Made by a program: the position numbers and the translations under genes. A stretch of DNA of 24,470 bases from DATDXN01 sp035289305. Its GTDB lineage: Bacteria; Patescibacteriota; Microgenomatia; UBA1406; HO2-37-13b. The notes under the pieces are model-generated. The model saw only the letters and a program-made list of their open reading frames with translations, ran no database searches and was not told the origin of the DNA. Numbering within the stretch: the first letter of the stretch is position 1; each line of letters starts with the position of its first letter. Of this stretch, positions 14,754-22,470 are shown piece by piece. The stretch is from the NCBI GenBank assembly GCA_035289305.1, contig DATDXN010000035.1, forward strand, positions 1-24,470, written 5' to 3'.

Positions 14754-16001
14754 ATGATTTTTTTCACCGTTTTCAAAAACACGCTCTTTCAACTGGTCAG
14801 TCGAAGCATTACCACATCAACAAATTTTATCATCATCCTTTTGATCGCGAAAAGCCTCGGTAGTTTTGGTTTGGGTCAATATAATAAAGTCTTTGCCTTT
14901 ATCGGCATATTTGCCATTGCGGTTGATTTTGGGCTCAACGCTACTTTTCTCAAAAGAGAATCGGAAAAAGAGCTTTTCTCCCTCATTGCTCTTCGCCTTA
15001 TTTTGGCACTTTTTTTATATCTGGCGATCCAGCCAGTGATTTTTCTGCTTCCCTATGATACTGTTTCTCATACGGGTTTTTCTCATGGCGAAAAATGGGC
15101 AATTGAGCTTGTGGGTACGGTATTTTTCATCTATGCATTTGTCCATTCATTCCATGCCCTGTTTCAAAAATGGGAACGTTTTGATCTCGCAATTACGCCA
15201 AACATTGCCTACGGGGTTCTTGCGATAAGCCTTTCGTTTGTTGCTTTTTTTACCAAAAATCTTATGCTTTTTTTTGCTGCCACGATTTTTGGATTGATGC
15301 TCTATGCGATTTTTGCAGGTATTGCCATAAAGGTTAGAAAACCCATTGCGTATACGTTTCGCATTGAGGGTCATGTTATGCGTAAACTTTTTGCAAGAAG
15401 CCTGCCATTGGGTTTTATGCTCCTTCTCAATGTGCTTTACGTCAGGGCTGATGTGCTTATTCTTTCTCTCTTTCGACCGACTGAACAGGTGGGGATATAT
15501 ACGCTTGCGTATAAATTTTTTGAGTTTCCGCTCAATCTTTCATTTTTTATGATGAACGCTTTGTATCCACTGCTACTTCGCATTCGCAAAGCAGGACGTG
15601 TGGTTTTTTATAGCGAGCTTAAAAAAACGACAGGAATCATTGTCGGCATATCTATCATCATCATGGTGGCAGCATTTGTTGGAGTGCCGCTTATTGGGAT
15701 GATAAAGAGCGATTTTTCTGCGTCAGTTGAACCGTTTCGTATTTTAAGTACCTCATACCCGATATTTTTTCTTTCCAATGTACTGCTGTGGGTGAGCGTT
15801 GTAGAGGGGAAAGAAAAAATGCTTCCCTTTATATATGGAGTGTCGCTTCTTATGAATGTTATAGTAAATATTTTGCTTGTTCCTGTATTTGGATATATTG
15901 CTGCCGCATGGGTGACGGTGGGGTCGGAGACGATAGTGCTTCTCATGCTTGTATATTTTCTCTTTCCAACTATAATAAAGGGGAGGAAATATGACGCTTG
16001 A
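14754..16001 (+). CDS. Oligosaccharide flippase (Wzx/MOP superfamily)
   Basis: A 415-residue membrane protein of about 12 helices expected to flip lipid-linked oligosaccharide to the outer face. The start FQLVSRSITTSTNFIIILLIAKSLGSFGLGQYNKVFAF is characteristic of the family, with the later element PTEQVGIYTLAYKFFEFPLNLSFFMMNALYPLL. It starts 15 nt after the recombinase stop, with TAGAAT (14741-14746) 7 nt before the ATG, so it may have its own leaderless transcript. The RNase H gene overlaps its end by 11 nt. It fits with the glycosyltransferases across the window. Confidence 0.9.
   Translation: MIFFTVFKNTLFQLVSRSITTSTNFIIILLIAKSLGSFGLGQYNKVFAFIGIFAIAVDFGLNATFLKRESEKELFSLIALRLILALFLYLAIQPVIFLLPYDTVSHTGFSHGEKWAIELVGTVFFIYAFVHSFHALFQKWERFDLAITPNIAYGVLAISLSFVAFFTKNLMLFFAATIFGLMLYAIFAGIAIKVRKPIAYTFRIEGHVMRKLFARSLPLGFMLLLNVLYVRADVLILSLFRPTEQVGIYTLAYKFFEFPLNLSFFMMNALYPLLLRIRKAGRVVFYSELKKTTGIIVGISIIIMVAAFVGVPLIGMIKSDFSASVEPFRILSTSYPIFFLSNVLLWVSVVEGKEKMLPFIYGVSLLMNVIVNILLVPVFGYIAAAWVTVGSETIVLLMLVYFLFPTIIKGRKYDA
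15949..15986 (+). promoter_or_regulatory. Internal promoter and strong Shine-Dalgarno before the RNase H gene
   Basis: TTGTAT (15949-15954), 16 bp, TATAAT (15971-15976) lie inside the end of the flippase gene. GGGGAGG (15980-15986) follows, 4 nt before the ATG at 15991. This is one of the clearest ribosome sites in the window and contrasts with the leaderless starts. Confidence 0.55.
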
Positions 16002-16446
16002 AGTTTATATAGATGGAGGGTCAAAGGGTAATCCGGGGCCTTCGTCAATCGGTATGGTATTTTATCGTGCGGGCAAGAAAATTTTTGCATACCGTGAGGA
16101 TATTGGTATGGGGACGAACAATAGAGCTGAATATACGGCTCTTGTAAGGGCGCTTGAGAAAATTAAAAATCAAAAATCCTGCCTCGCCGGTTCGTCTCGC
16201 TGCGAAGCGGGCAGGCGGGTAAAAATCAAAAATACAGATAGGATATCAGAGATTAAATCCTATTCTGATTCAAGGCTACTGGTCAATCAGGTAAATGGAT
16301 TGTTCAGGGTGAAAAACGCTGCAATACGAGAGTTTATTTTCGCCATCAGGACGCTTGAGCAGGAAATTGGTATACCAATTTCATATCATCTCATCCAAAG
16401 GGAAAAAAACACAGAGGCTGACGCGTTAGTCAATGGGAAGGGATAA
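15991..16446 (+). CDS. rnhA: Ribonuclease HI-like protein with palindromic insertion
   Basis: It cuts RNA in RNA-DNA hybrids in the cytoplasm. The four metal-binding acids are present: D8 (YIDGGSKGNPGP), E47 (NNRAEYTAL), D93 (YSDSRLLVNQ) and D144 (NTEADALVN). The 151-residue length includes an atypical Cys/Gly/Arg-rich segment at about residues 63-76 (SCLAGSSRCEAGRR). It falls just before the strand that carries D93 and is encoded by a GC-rich palindrome flanked by 14-bp direct repeats. The frame stays open, so the protein may tolerate it as a surface loop. The C-terminus is short and overlaps the convergent gene by 21 nt. Confidence 0.88.
   Translation: MTLEVYIDGGSKGNPGPSSIGMVFYRAGKKIFAYREDIGMGTNNRAEYTALVRALEKIKNQKSCLAGSSRCEAGRRVKIKNTDRISEIKSYSDSRLLVNQVNGLFRVKNAAIREFIFAIRTLEQEIGIPISYHLIQREKNTEADALVNGKG
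16164..16233 (+). repeat. GC-rich palindromic element flanked by 14-bp direct repeats
   Basis: TAAAAATCAAAAAT occurs exactly at 16164-16177 and 16220-16233. The 42 bp between them (16178-16219) are strongly GC-rich. They contain a hairpin CTCGCT-GCGA-AGCGGG with a GNRA-type loop, and outer arms CCTGCC(T)CGC against GCGGGCAGG. The structure resembles a small non-autonomous palindromic repeat that has landed in a coding region. One element plus one direct repeat is 56 bp, not a multiple of three, so a simple clean insertion would have shifted the frame. Confidence 0.75.
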
Positions 16447-16845
16447 TTTCGGATCTATGTCTTTTGCACGTAGGTAATATTCGCGGGCTTTTTGTTCATT
16501 TTTTTGCTCACGATACAAAAGAGCAAGAGCAACAAGCACATCCCGCGCTTTTTCATTTTTGGCAAGGAGCGACTCAAGTCTCTCTATTTCTTGTTGTCGA
16601 GTACTCATTGGTTCATCAAGATCGCGCTGCAAATCTGCTCCGTATACAGCGCCAAATAGTCTGCGCTGAAGGTCGTAGTGTTTTGTGCCCGCTATTTTTT
16701 TGAGAAACGCAACCGCAGCTTCGCGTTCTTTTCCCTCAATGAGATGGAAAAAAAGAGGATTAAATAGCTGCGAGACATAGATATTAATGATCAGAATAAG
16801 TGAAAGAAGGCTAAAGACAGATATAAAAAGGACACTTTTTCTCAT
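16426..16845 (-). CDS. Small membrane-anchored TPR-like protein
   Basis: A 139-residue protein with an N-terminal membrane helix (VLFISVFSLLSLILIINIYV) and a soluble helical part. The last 40 residues (DVLVALALLYREQKNEQKAREYYLRAKDIDPKL) match a tetratricopeptide repeat and suggest a protein-binding role. Partner and side of the membrane are unknown. The ATG lies 7 nt after a TATAAT that is half of a palindromic -10 shared with the VirD4-like gene, so it is probably expressed together with that gene and could work with it. Confidence 0.75.
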   Translation of the reverse strand: MRKSVLFISVFSLLSLILIINIYVSQLFNPLFFHLIEGKEREAAVAFLKKIAGTKHYDLQRRLFGAVYGADLQRDLDEPMSTRQQEIERLESLLAKNEKARDVLVALALLYREQKNEQKAREYYLRAKDIDPKLSLPID

Positions 16846-16852
16846 ACAGAGT

Positions 16853-16862
16853 ATTATATAAT
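16853..16862. promoter_or_regulatory. Palindromic bidirectional -10 box, leaderless in both directions
   Basis: The perfect palindrome ATTATATAAT gives TATAAT on each strand (plus 16857-16862, minus 16858-16853). The plus ATG (16869) is 6 nt beyond one, and the minus ATG (16845) is 7 nt beyond the other, so both RNAs would start at their start codons. The -35 regions are weak on both sides, so an activator or extended contacts may be needed. Confidence 0.65.
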
Positions 16863-16868
16863 TTCTCT

Positions 16869-19220
16869 ATGAATCTTGAGGTGCAGACAATTATTGAGCG
16901 GGGGATTATTTTTATCGTAGTTTTTGCTGCTTTTGCCATTTCACTTCTTTTAACACTTGTCTTTTTTTATCTCCTTGTCATTTTCTCCCGAATGAAAAAA
17001 AGAGAACAGATGTCTCTTGAGATGATGACCTTGGAAGTTAGAATGTCCAAAGACAATGAAATTAAGATTGACGCGGCAGAGCAACTTTTTTCTGCATTTT
17101 CATCGCTTAAAAAATCAGGATTTTTTTCGTTTATGGATGTTGAGGATGTTATTTCCCTTGAAATCGTGGGAAAAAAGGCAGATATCAGATTTTATGTCTC
17201 GGTCCCGACGAAAATCTGCGACATGGTGGAGAAACAGATTTATGGGTATTATCCGCAGGCTGACATTAGAATAGTTGAGGAACCCAACATATTCTCCGAA
17301 AAAGGCAACGTTTCTTTTGCCGCTGTCAGGCTCAAAGGGTATTCCTACGAGCCCATCAAGACATTTCGAGACCTGCCCACTGATCCTTTGGCTGCCATAA
17401 CTTCAGCGCTCTCAAAGATGGATGAGGGAGACGGGGCAATGATACAAATACTGATCCGGCCGGCAAACTCTTCGTGGAAAAAACTAGGTAAATCATACGT
17501 ATCTTCGGTCAAGAAAAAAGAAGCAAGTCCGGAGAAGGCTACTTTTAAGATTGACCAAAAGACGCTTGAGAAAATCGATGATAAAACATCTCATCCTGGC
17601 TTTGAAACAGTCATACGTATGATCGTTTCTTCAAAAACAAAAGAAACAGCAAAAGTGCACCTGCGCAATATCAGATCAGCGTTTTCACAATTTGCATCTG
17701 ACTTAAATTCCTTCACGTCGGTCAAAATCCTCTCCAAGGGCGGATTCATGTTAAATTGCGTATATCGCTTTTTTCCAATCATTGATTTTTCATTTGCACG
17801 GTCAATCTCTATACTCTCATCAGACGAGATTGCGACGCTTTTTCACTTTCCCAACAAAACTATTGAAACTCCCTATATCAACTGGCTGAAGGCAAAGGCA
17901 GCTCCGGTCGCCGCAGAAGTTCCCTCCTCCAAAGGGACATCCATAGGCTTTGGTTATTATCGAGGGGTCAAACGTCCCGTGCATATTGGATTTGAAGATA
18001 GAAGGCGACACATATATATCATCGGAAAAACCGGTGTCGGAAAATCAGAGCTCTTGCAAGACATGTCAGTGCAAGACATACTGGCAGGGTATGGGATATG
18101 CATCATAGACCCCCACGGAGATTTAGTGGAAAACATCATACAATATGTTCCAGCCTCACGGGCCGAGGACGTGATTTACTTTGATCCGTCAGACACCGAG
18201 CGCCCGATGGGCTTAAATCTTCTTGAGGCACACACTGAAGAGCAAAAACATTTCATCACGACTGCCATCATCAACCTCATGTATAAACTCTACGATCCGC
18301 AGCGCACCGGTATCATCGGGCCCCGGTTTGAACATGCAGTGCGAAACGCGATGCTGACGGTCATGTCGGAGGAGGGGACGACATTTATCGAGGTGGTGAG
18401 AGTGTTGTCTGACCCCAAATACGTGCAGGAAATACTGCCAAAAGTGACTGATCCCATTGTGCGCCGCTACTGGACAGATCAGATTGCGCAGACGTCTGAC
18501 TTTCATAAATCAGAAGTATTAGATTACATCGTCTCCAAGTTCGGGCGTTTCGTCACGAACAAAACCATGAGAAATATCATCGGCCAGTCCCAGTCTGCGT
18601 TTGATTTCAGAAAAGTCATGGATGAGGGAAAAATTCTTATCATTAACTTGAGCAAGGGGAAGTTGGGCGAGGAAAATTCAAATTTCCTCGGTCTTGTGCT
18701 TATCCCAAAACTGTTAGTTGCTGCCATGAGCAGGCAGGACACGCCGGAGGCAAAACGCCGCGATTTTTTCCTTTATGTTGATGAGTTTCAAAATTTTGCA
18801 ACACCTGATTTTGCGACCATTCTTTCGGAAGCTCGTAAATATCATCTCAATCTCACCGTTGCCAATCAGTTCATCGGCCAAATGGACGAGGAGGTCAAAA
18901 ACGCAATTTTCGGCAATGTTGGAACACTTGCCTCATTTCGAGTAGGAGTGACCGACGCTTCATACCTGGCGCATGAATTTCAGCCGGTGTTTGGCGAGTC
19001 AGATTTGATCAATATTGACAGGTACCACATCTATATGAAAACGATTGTCAATAATGATCCTGTCCCTGCATTTTCAGTTGATCTGACCAAAGATATGAAA
19101 CAGGTCAAAAGACAAGCAAATCCTTCTCTTGCAAAAAAAATCATTGAGCTTTCACGGCTGAAGTACGGTCGGGCGCGAAGTGTGGTTGAGGCAGAAGTTA
19201 TGAGGAGAGCTCGACTATGA
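16869..19220 (+). CDS. VirD4/TraG-like coupling ATPase, membrane anchored
   Basis: A 783-residue ATPase of the type IV coupling protein group, expected at the inner membrane to drive DNA or protein transfer. Residues 12-40 form a membrane helix, and 45-330 an extra domain seen in patescibacterial relatives. The motor domain has Walker A G386-KTGVGKS-393 and Walker B FFLYVDEFQ (D638, E639), with the linker IIDPHGDLVENI and the arginine-finger-like region GNVGTLASFRVG. It is longer than typical VirD4 at the N-terminus. With the pilin at 10722 it hints at a DNA-uptake, transfer or pilus machine, but no other T4SS parts are present. The -10 lies 6 nt before the ATG. Confidence 0.87.
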   Translation: MNLEVQTIIERGIIFIVVFAAFAISLLLTLVFFYLLVIFSRMKKREQMSLEMMTLEVRMSKDNEIKIDAAEQLFSAFSSLKKSGFFSFMDVEDVISLEIVGKKADIRFYVSVPTKICDMVEKQIYGYYPQADIRIVEEPNIFSEKGNVSFAAVRLKGYSYEPIKTFRDLPTDPLAAITSALSKMDEGDGAMIQILIRPANSSWKKLGKSYVSSVKKKEASPEKATFKIDQKTLEKIDDKTSHPGFETVIRMIVSSKTKETAKVHLRNIRSAFSQFASDLNSFTSVKILSKGGFMLNCVYRFFPIIDFSFARSISILSSDEIATLFHFPNKTIETPYINWLKAKAAPVAAEVPSSKGTSIGFGYYRGVKRPVHIGFEDRRRHIYIIGKTGVGKSELLQDMSVQDILAGYGICIIDPHGDLVENIIQYVPASRAEDVIYFDPSDTERPMGLNLLEAHTEEQKHFITTAIINLMYKLYDPQRTGIIGPRFEHAVRNAMLTVMSEEGTTFIEVVRVLSDPKYVQEILPKVTDPIVRRYWTDQIAQTSDFHKSEVLDYIVSKFGRFVTNKTMRNIIGQSQSAFDFRKVMDEGKILIINLSKGKLGEENSNFLGLVLIPKLLVAAMSRQDTPEAKRRDFFLYVDEFQNFATPDFATILSEARKYHLNLTVANQFIGQMDEEVKNAIFGNVGTLASFRVGVTDASYLAHEFQPVFGESDLINIDRYHIYMKTIVNNDPVPAFSVDLTKDMKQVKRQANPSLAKKIIELSRLKYGRARSVVEAEVMRRARL

Positions 19221-20044
19221 TCCAAACCTACACGGCACAGCTTGTGGAGAAGAAAAACTTCACCCATGAAGTTATATATTTTAAGCTCGCCCTTATTGAT
19301 CCTCCGCAAATAGAATTCATTGCGGGTCAGTATATTTTGCTTCAAGTTCCCGAACATAAAAAGGAGGGGCAAAAAGAGTTAACGGTTGTTGGACGACGCA
19401 ATTATTCAATCTGCTCACCCTCATGGGTGAAAGAATACATTGAACTTATTATCCATATCGTTCCTGAAGGTCTTGCGTCAAACTATTTGTTAAATCTTGA
19501 GGAAGGAGAACATGTTTCATTTCAAGGTCCAGCAGGGGTTTTTACGTTGAAAAATACACTAAAACCCAAAATATTTCTCGCCACAGGCACGGGTATTGCG
19601 CCGATACGAAGCCAGCTCTTGAGTTTTTTAGCAAATACTTCACATGCAGAAAAAAGTAGCAACTTTACTCCTATTGCGCTGCCTGACGAAAGCGAAGTGA
19701 GCTTGTATCTTTTGTGGGGGTTGAAAACAAGAGGGGATATGTATTTTTTTGATGAATTGAAAAAACTGGCAACAGACAACCCTTGTTTTTCTTTTTCAAT
19801 CTGTCTTTCCCGTGAGAGCAGCTTTGAAAGATTGGATCCCATCTATATGAAAATGGGGAGAGTAAATCAGCACCTTCTTGATTATGTGGATGCGTGCGCA
19901 CGAGAAACCAACCGTTTAAAAGCTGAAATAATCAATACGTTTGAATATTATCTTTGTGGCGGGCGAGAGGTTATTCCCTCATTTATTACTTTTCTTGAAG
20001 GTATAGGAGTTTTGAGAGAAAACATATTCTGTGAAAGATTCTAA
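19217..20044 (+). CDS. Ferredoxin-NADP+ reductase-family flavin oxidoreductase
   Basis: A 275-residue FAD- and NAD(P)-binding protein that moves electrons between a pyridine nucleotide and a one-electron partner. The FAD motif R61-x-Y63-S64 (GRRNYSICSP), the nucleotide-binding motif ATGTGIAPIRSQL and the C-terminal CGGREVIPSF are in order. No 2Fe-2S cluster domain is attached. The ATG overlaps the ATPase stop as ATGA, with the Shine-Dalgarno GAGGAGAG (19202-19209) 7 nt upstream. Its partner is unknown; a reductant role for ribonucleotide reductase or cobalamin reduction is possible but not shown. Confidence 0.88.
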   Translation: MIQTYTAQLVEKKNFTHEVIYFKLALIDPPQIEFIAGQYILLQVPEHKKEGQKELTVVGRRNYSICSPSWVKEYIELIIHIVPEGLASNYLLNLEEGEHVSFQGPAGVFTLKNTLKPKIFLATGTGIAPIRSQLLSFLANTSHAEKSSNFTPIALPDESEVSLYLLWGLKTRGDMYFFDELKKLATDNPCFSFSICLSRESSFERLDPIYMKMGRVNQHLLDYVDACARETNRLKAEIINTFEYYLCGGREVIPSFITFLEGIGVLRENIFCERF

Positions 20045-21785
20045 ATCCCGCGTTTTTGACAAGTTGATCCTTCTTGGTATTCTTCTCGTTGGGATAATGC
20101 TTCGCACAACAGGCGTGAACTGGGACCAAGGGTATCATCTCCATCCTGATGAGCGGTTTTTGACTATGGTGGCAAACGCAGAAAGACTTCCGTCTGATTG
20201 GCTTCATTATTTTATACCGTCATTATCGCAACTTAACCCCTATAATGTCGGTTTTCCATTTTTCGTGTATGGCACATTTCCACTGACCATCGCCAAAATT
20301 ATAGCGGTTATTTTCAACCGCGATACGTACGATGATTTTGTTGTATTGGGGAGAGTTTTGAGCGCCATAGCGGATTCATTCATTATTCTTTACGTGTACA
20401 AAATCGTACTTTTGTGGGAGAAAAAATATCATCTTAACCGTCGGATTAAATTATGTGCGGCTTTTTTTTACGCAGTTTCTGTTTTACCTATTCAGCTTTC
20501 TCATTTTTTTGCTGTTGATACATTCTTGAGTCTTTTTATGATTACTTCTTTATATTTTGCCATGCGTTATTATCTTTTTTCACGTATGAGAAATGTTGTC
20601 TTGAGTGCGTTGTTTTTTGGATTTGCTGTGGGATCAAAAATTACTGCCCTTTTTATTCTCCCGTTGCTTTTATTTTTCCTCCTTACTATAAAAGTGCAAA
20701 AAAAACAGTGGAAACTTTTTTTCGCCATTTTTGTTTTATTTATACTCGTAAGTTATGCCTCTTTGCGCATTGCAGATCCGAAATTTTTTGCCTCGGGAGA
20801 TTTTTTCAATCCCACAATCAACTCACAATTTATCCAAAATCTCAAAGAGTTAAGCGCATTTTCCCGCAAAGACGCATGGTATCCCCCAGCTGTACAGTGG
20901 ATGAGTAAAAAACCAATATTATTTTCGCTGACTAATATTGCTTTTTTTGGTCTGGGGATAGCATACTTTATACTTGCGTGTATTGGTATGTATCTTTCTG
21001 TCAGGAAAAGGCATTATGCATTGTGGGTCGTTATTTTCTGGATGCTTGCTTTTTTCATCTATCAGTCATCGCGCTTTGCCGCAACCATGCGGTATTTTAT
21101 TTTTCTCTATCCGTTTTTCGCCATTTTTGCAGGATTTGGACTTTCCTACATATATCAAAATACAATCTTAAAAAAGATAGATTCTGTCGCTCAACAGCCC
21201 CAAAAAATTCAGGCAATCCCACTTTTTGGGAAGCGCCCCGTTTCGCGCCACCTATCTTATTTTATTATTGTATATGTGCTCATGTGGGTAGTCGTGTGGC
21301 CCGTCAGTTTTATGTCTATTTATGCGCGCAAACACAGTCGAGTCATTGCTTCCGAATGGATTGGGAAAAATATTCCAAAGACCGCATTCTTGGCAGAGGA
21401 GCATTGGGATGATTTTGTGCCGGTTAACGGTGGATATGAAGGTACACAGATGCCGGTATTTGATCCCGACACTTCTCAAAAATGGGAGGCGATCAATAAG
21501 ACACTTGAGAGAGCTGATTATTACGTCATCACGAGTAATCGAGCCTATGGAAGCATTATGGCCGTTCCTGAAAGATATCCCCGTGCGTCAGCGTTTTACG
21601 GCGATTTGTTTGCAGGAGCATTGCCGTTTCAGAGAATTGCTGAATTTACCTCCTATCCGACTCTCAACCTTGGCTTTTTTAAGTTTGAATTTCCAGATGA
21701 TTGGTCAGAGGAAGCATTTACCGTCTATGATCATCCAAAAGTTATCATTTTCAAAAAAACTCGACCATGGATTCCCCTCAACTGA
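20031..21785 (+). CDS. GT-C family mannosyltransferase-like membrane protein (PMT/ArnT type)
   Basis: A 584-residue polytopic membrane protein expected to transfer a sugar from a lipid-phosphate donor outside the membrane. An N-terminal helix (LILLGILLVGIMLR) leads into the first external loop with the acidic motif H38-P-D40-E41-R, the usual catalytic site of GT39-type enzymes. About ten further helices follow, then a C-terminal soluble part from about residue 440. The start is GTG at 20031, 14 nt inside the preceding gene; GAGAG about 13 nt upstream is weak. The GtrB-like enzyme at 11251 could supply its donor. The acceptor (protein or glycan) is unknown. Confidence 0.87.
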   Translation: MKDSKSRVFDKLILLGILLVGIMLRTTGVNWDQGYHLHPDERFLTMVANAERLPSDWLHYFIPSLSQLNPYNVGFPFFVYGTFPLTIAKIIAVIFNRDTYDDFVVLGRVLSAIADSFIILYVYKIVLLWEKKYHLNRRIKLCAAFFYAVSVLPIQLSHFFAVDTFLSLFMITSLYFAMRYYLFSRMRNVVLSALFFGFAVGSKITALFILPLLLFFLLTIKVQKKQWKLFFAIFVLFILVSYASLRIADPKFFASGDFFNPTINSQFIQNLKELSAFSRKDAWYPPAVQWMSKKPILFSLTNIAFFGLGIAYFILACIGMYLSVRKRHYALWVVIFWMLAFFIYQSSRFAATMRYFIFLYPFFAIFAGFGLSYIYQNTILKKIDSVAQQPQKIQAIPLFGKRPVSRHLSYFIIVYVLMWVVVWPVSFMSIYARKHSRVIASEWIGKNIPKTAFLAEEHWDDFVPVNGGYEGTQMPVFDPDTSQKWEAINKTLERADYYVITSNRAYGSIMAVPERYPRASAFYGDLFAGALPFQRIAEFTSYPTLNLGFFKFEFPDDWSEEAFTVYDHPKVIIFKKTRPWIPLN

Positions 21786-22468
21786 AAAAGCAGCGCGCGT
21801 TTTTTGACCAAGTTTCACATCAATATAAGGAAGAGCGTATTGTGCGTCCCCCTTTTCACACACAACTTGAAATTCAGGAAATAATCAAACGCATGAAAGA
21901 TGTTCCCCGGGGAGATATTGCTGATTTTGGCGCAGGAAGCGGGAGGGTAACTATTCCATTGCTTCAGAAAGGATATACAGTTTGTGCAATTGATGTGAGT
22001 GGTGGTTCGCTCAAAAGGCTCACGTCTTTAGCGCGAAGACTTCGCCTACATTCTATATCGACCGCTCATGCACTGCCTTCATATGAAAAATTTAGCTCTA
22101 TTGTAGGCGCTGATATTTTACATCATGTCAGTCTTGACGATGTTATTCCCAAGGTCTATCATGCCCTTCTTCCACGAGGAAAAGCTATTTTTTCCGAGCC
22201 GTGCGCCTTCAATATTGCATGGTATCTGCTCTTGCCATTTCTTTCAGATTGGTCGGTGGAAAAAGGAATAGTCAATTGCCGGTATTTTCACCTCAAGAAG
22301 AAATTCAAACAGCACGGATTTCGCACCGTTTCAATCGCAGGTTTTGGTTTGCTTCCAACCCCCCTTTTCAACTGGTTTCATACACTATGTAGATTTAACA
22401 ATGCAATAGGAAATTTACCGATATTCAAATATTTTGCCTATCGTTTTATTATCGAAGCTACGAAATAA
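21767..22468 (+). CDS. SAM-dependent class I methyltransferase
   Basis: A 233-residue methyltransferase. Motif I ADFGAGSGRVTIPL (52-65), the acidic residue of motif II in VCAIDVSGG, and post-motif regions (GADILHHVSLDDV, LLPRGKAIFSEP) are visible. The C-terminal third is more hydrophobic and may bind a lipid-linked or membrane substrate. It starts 19 nt inside the preceding gene and is followed by a GT4 after 2 nt, so it is part of the same unit. Methylation of a sugar or polyprenyl-linked acceptor is inferred from context. Confidence 0.87.
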   Translation: MDSPQLKKQRAFFDQVSHQYKEERIVRPPFHTQLEIQEIIKRMKDVPRGDIADFGAGSGRVTIPLLQKGYTVCAIDVSGGSLKRLTSLARRLRLHSISTAHALPSYEKFSSIVGADILHHVSLDDVIPKVYHALLPRGKAIFSEPCAFNIAWYLLLPFLSDWSVEKGIVNCRYFHLKKKFKQHGFRTVSIAGFGLLPTPLFNWFHTLCRFNNAIGNLPIFKYFAYRFIIEATK

Positions 22469-22470
22469 TC

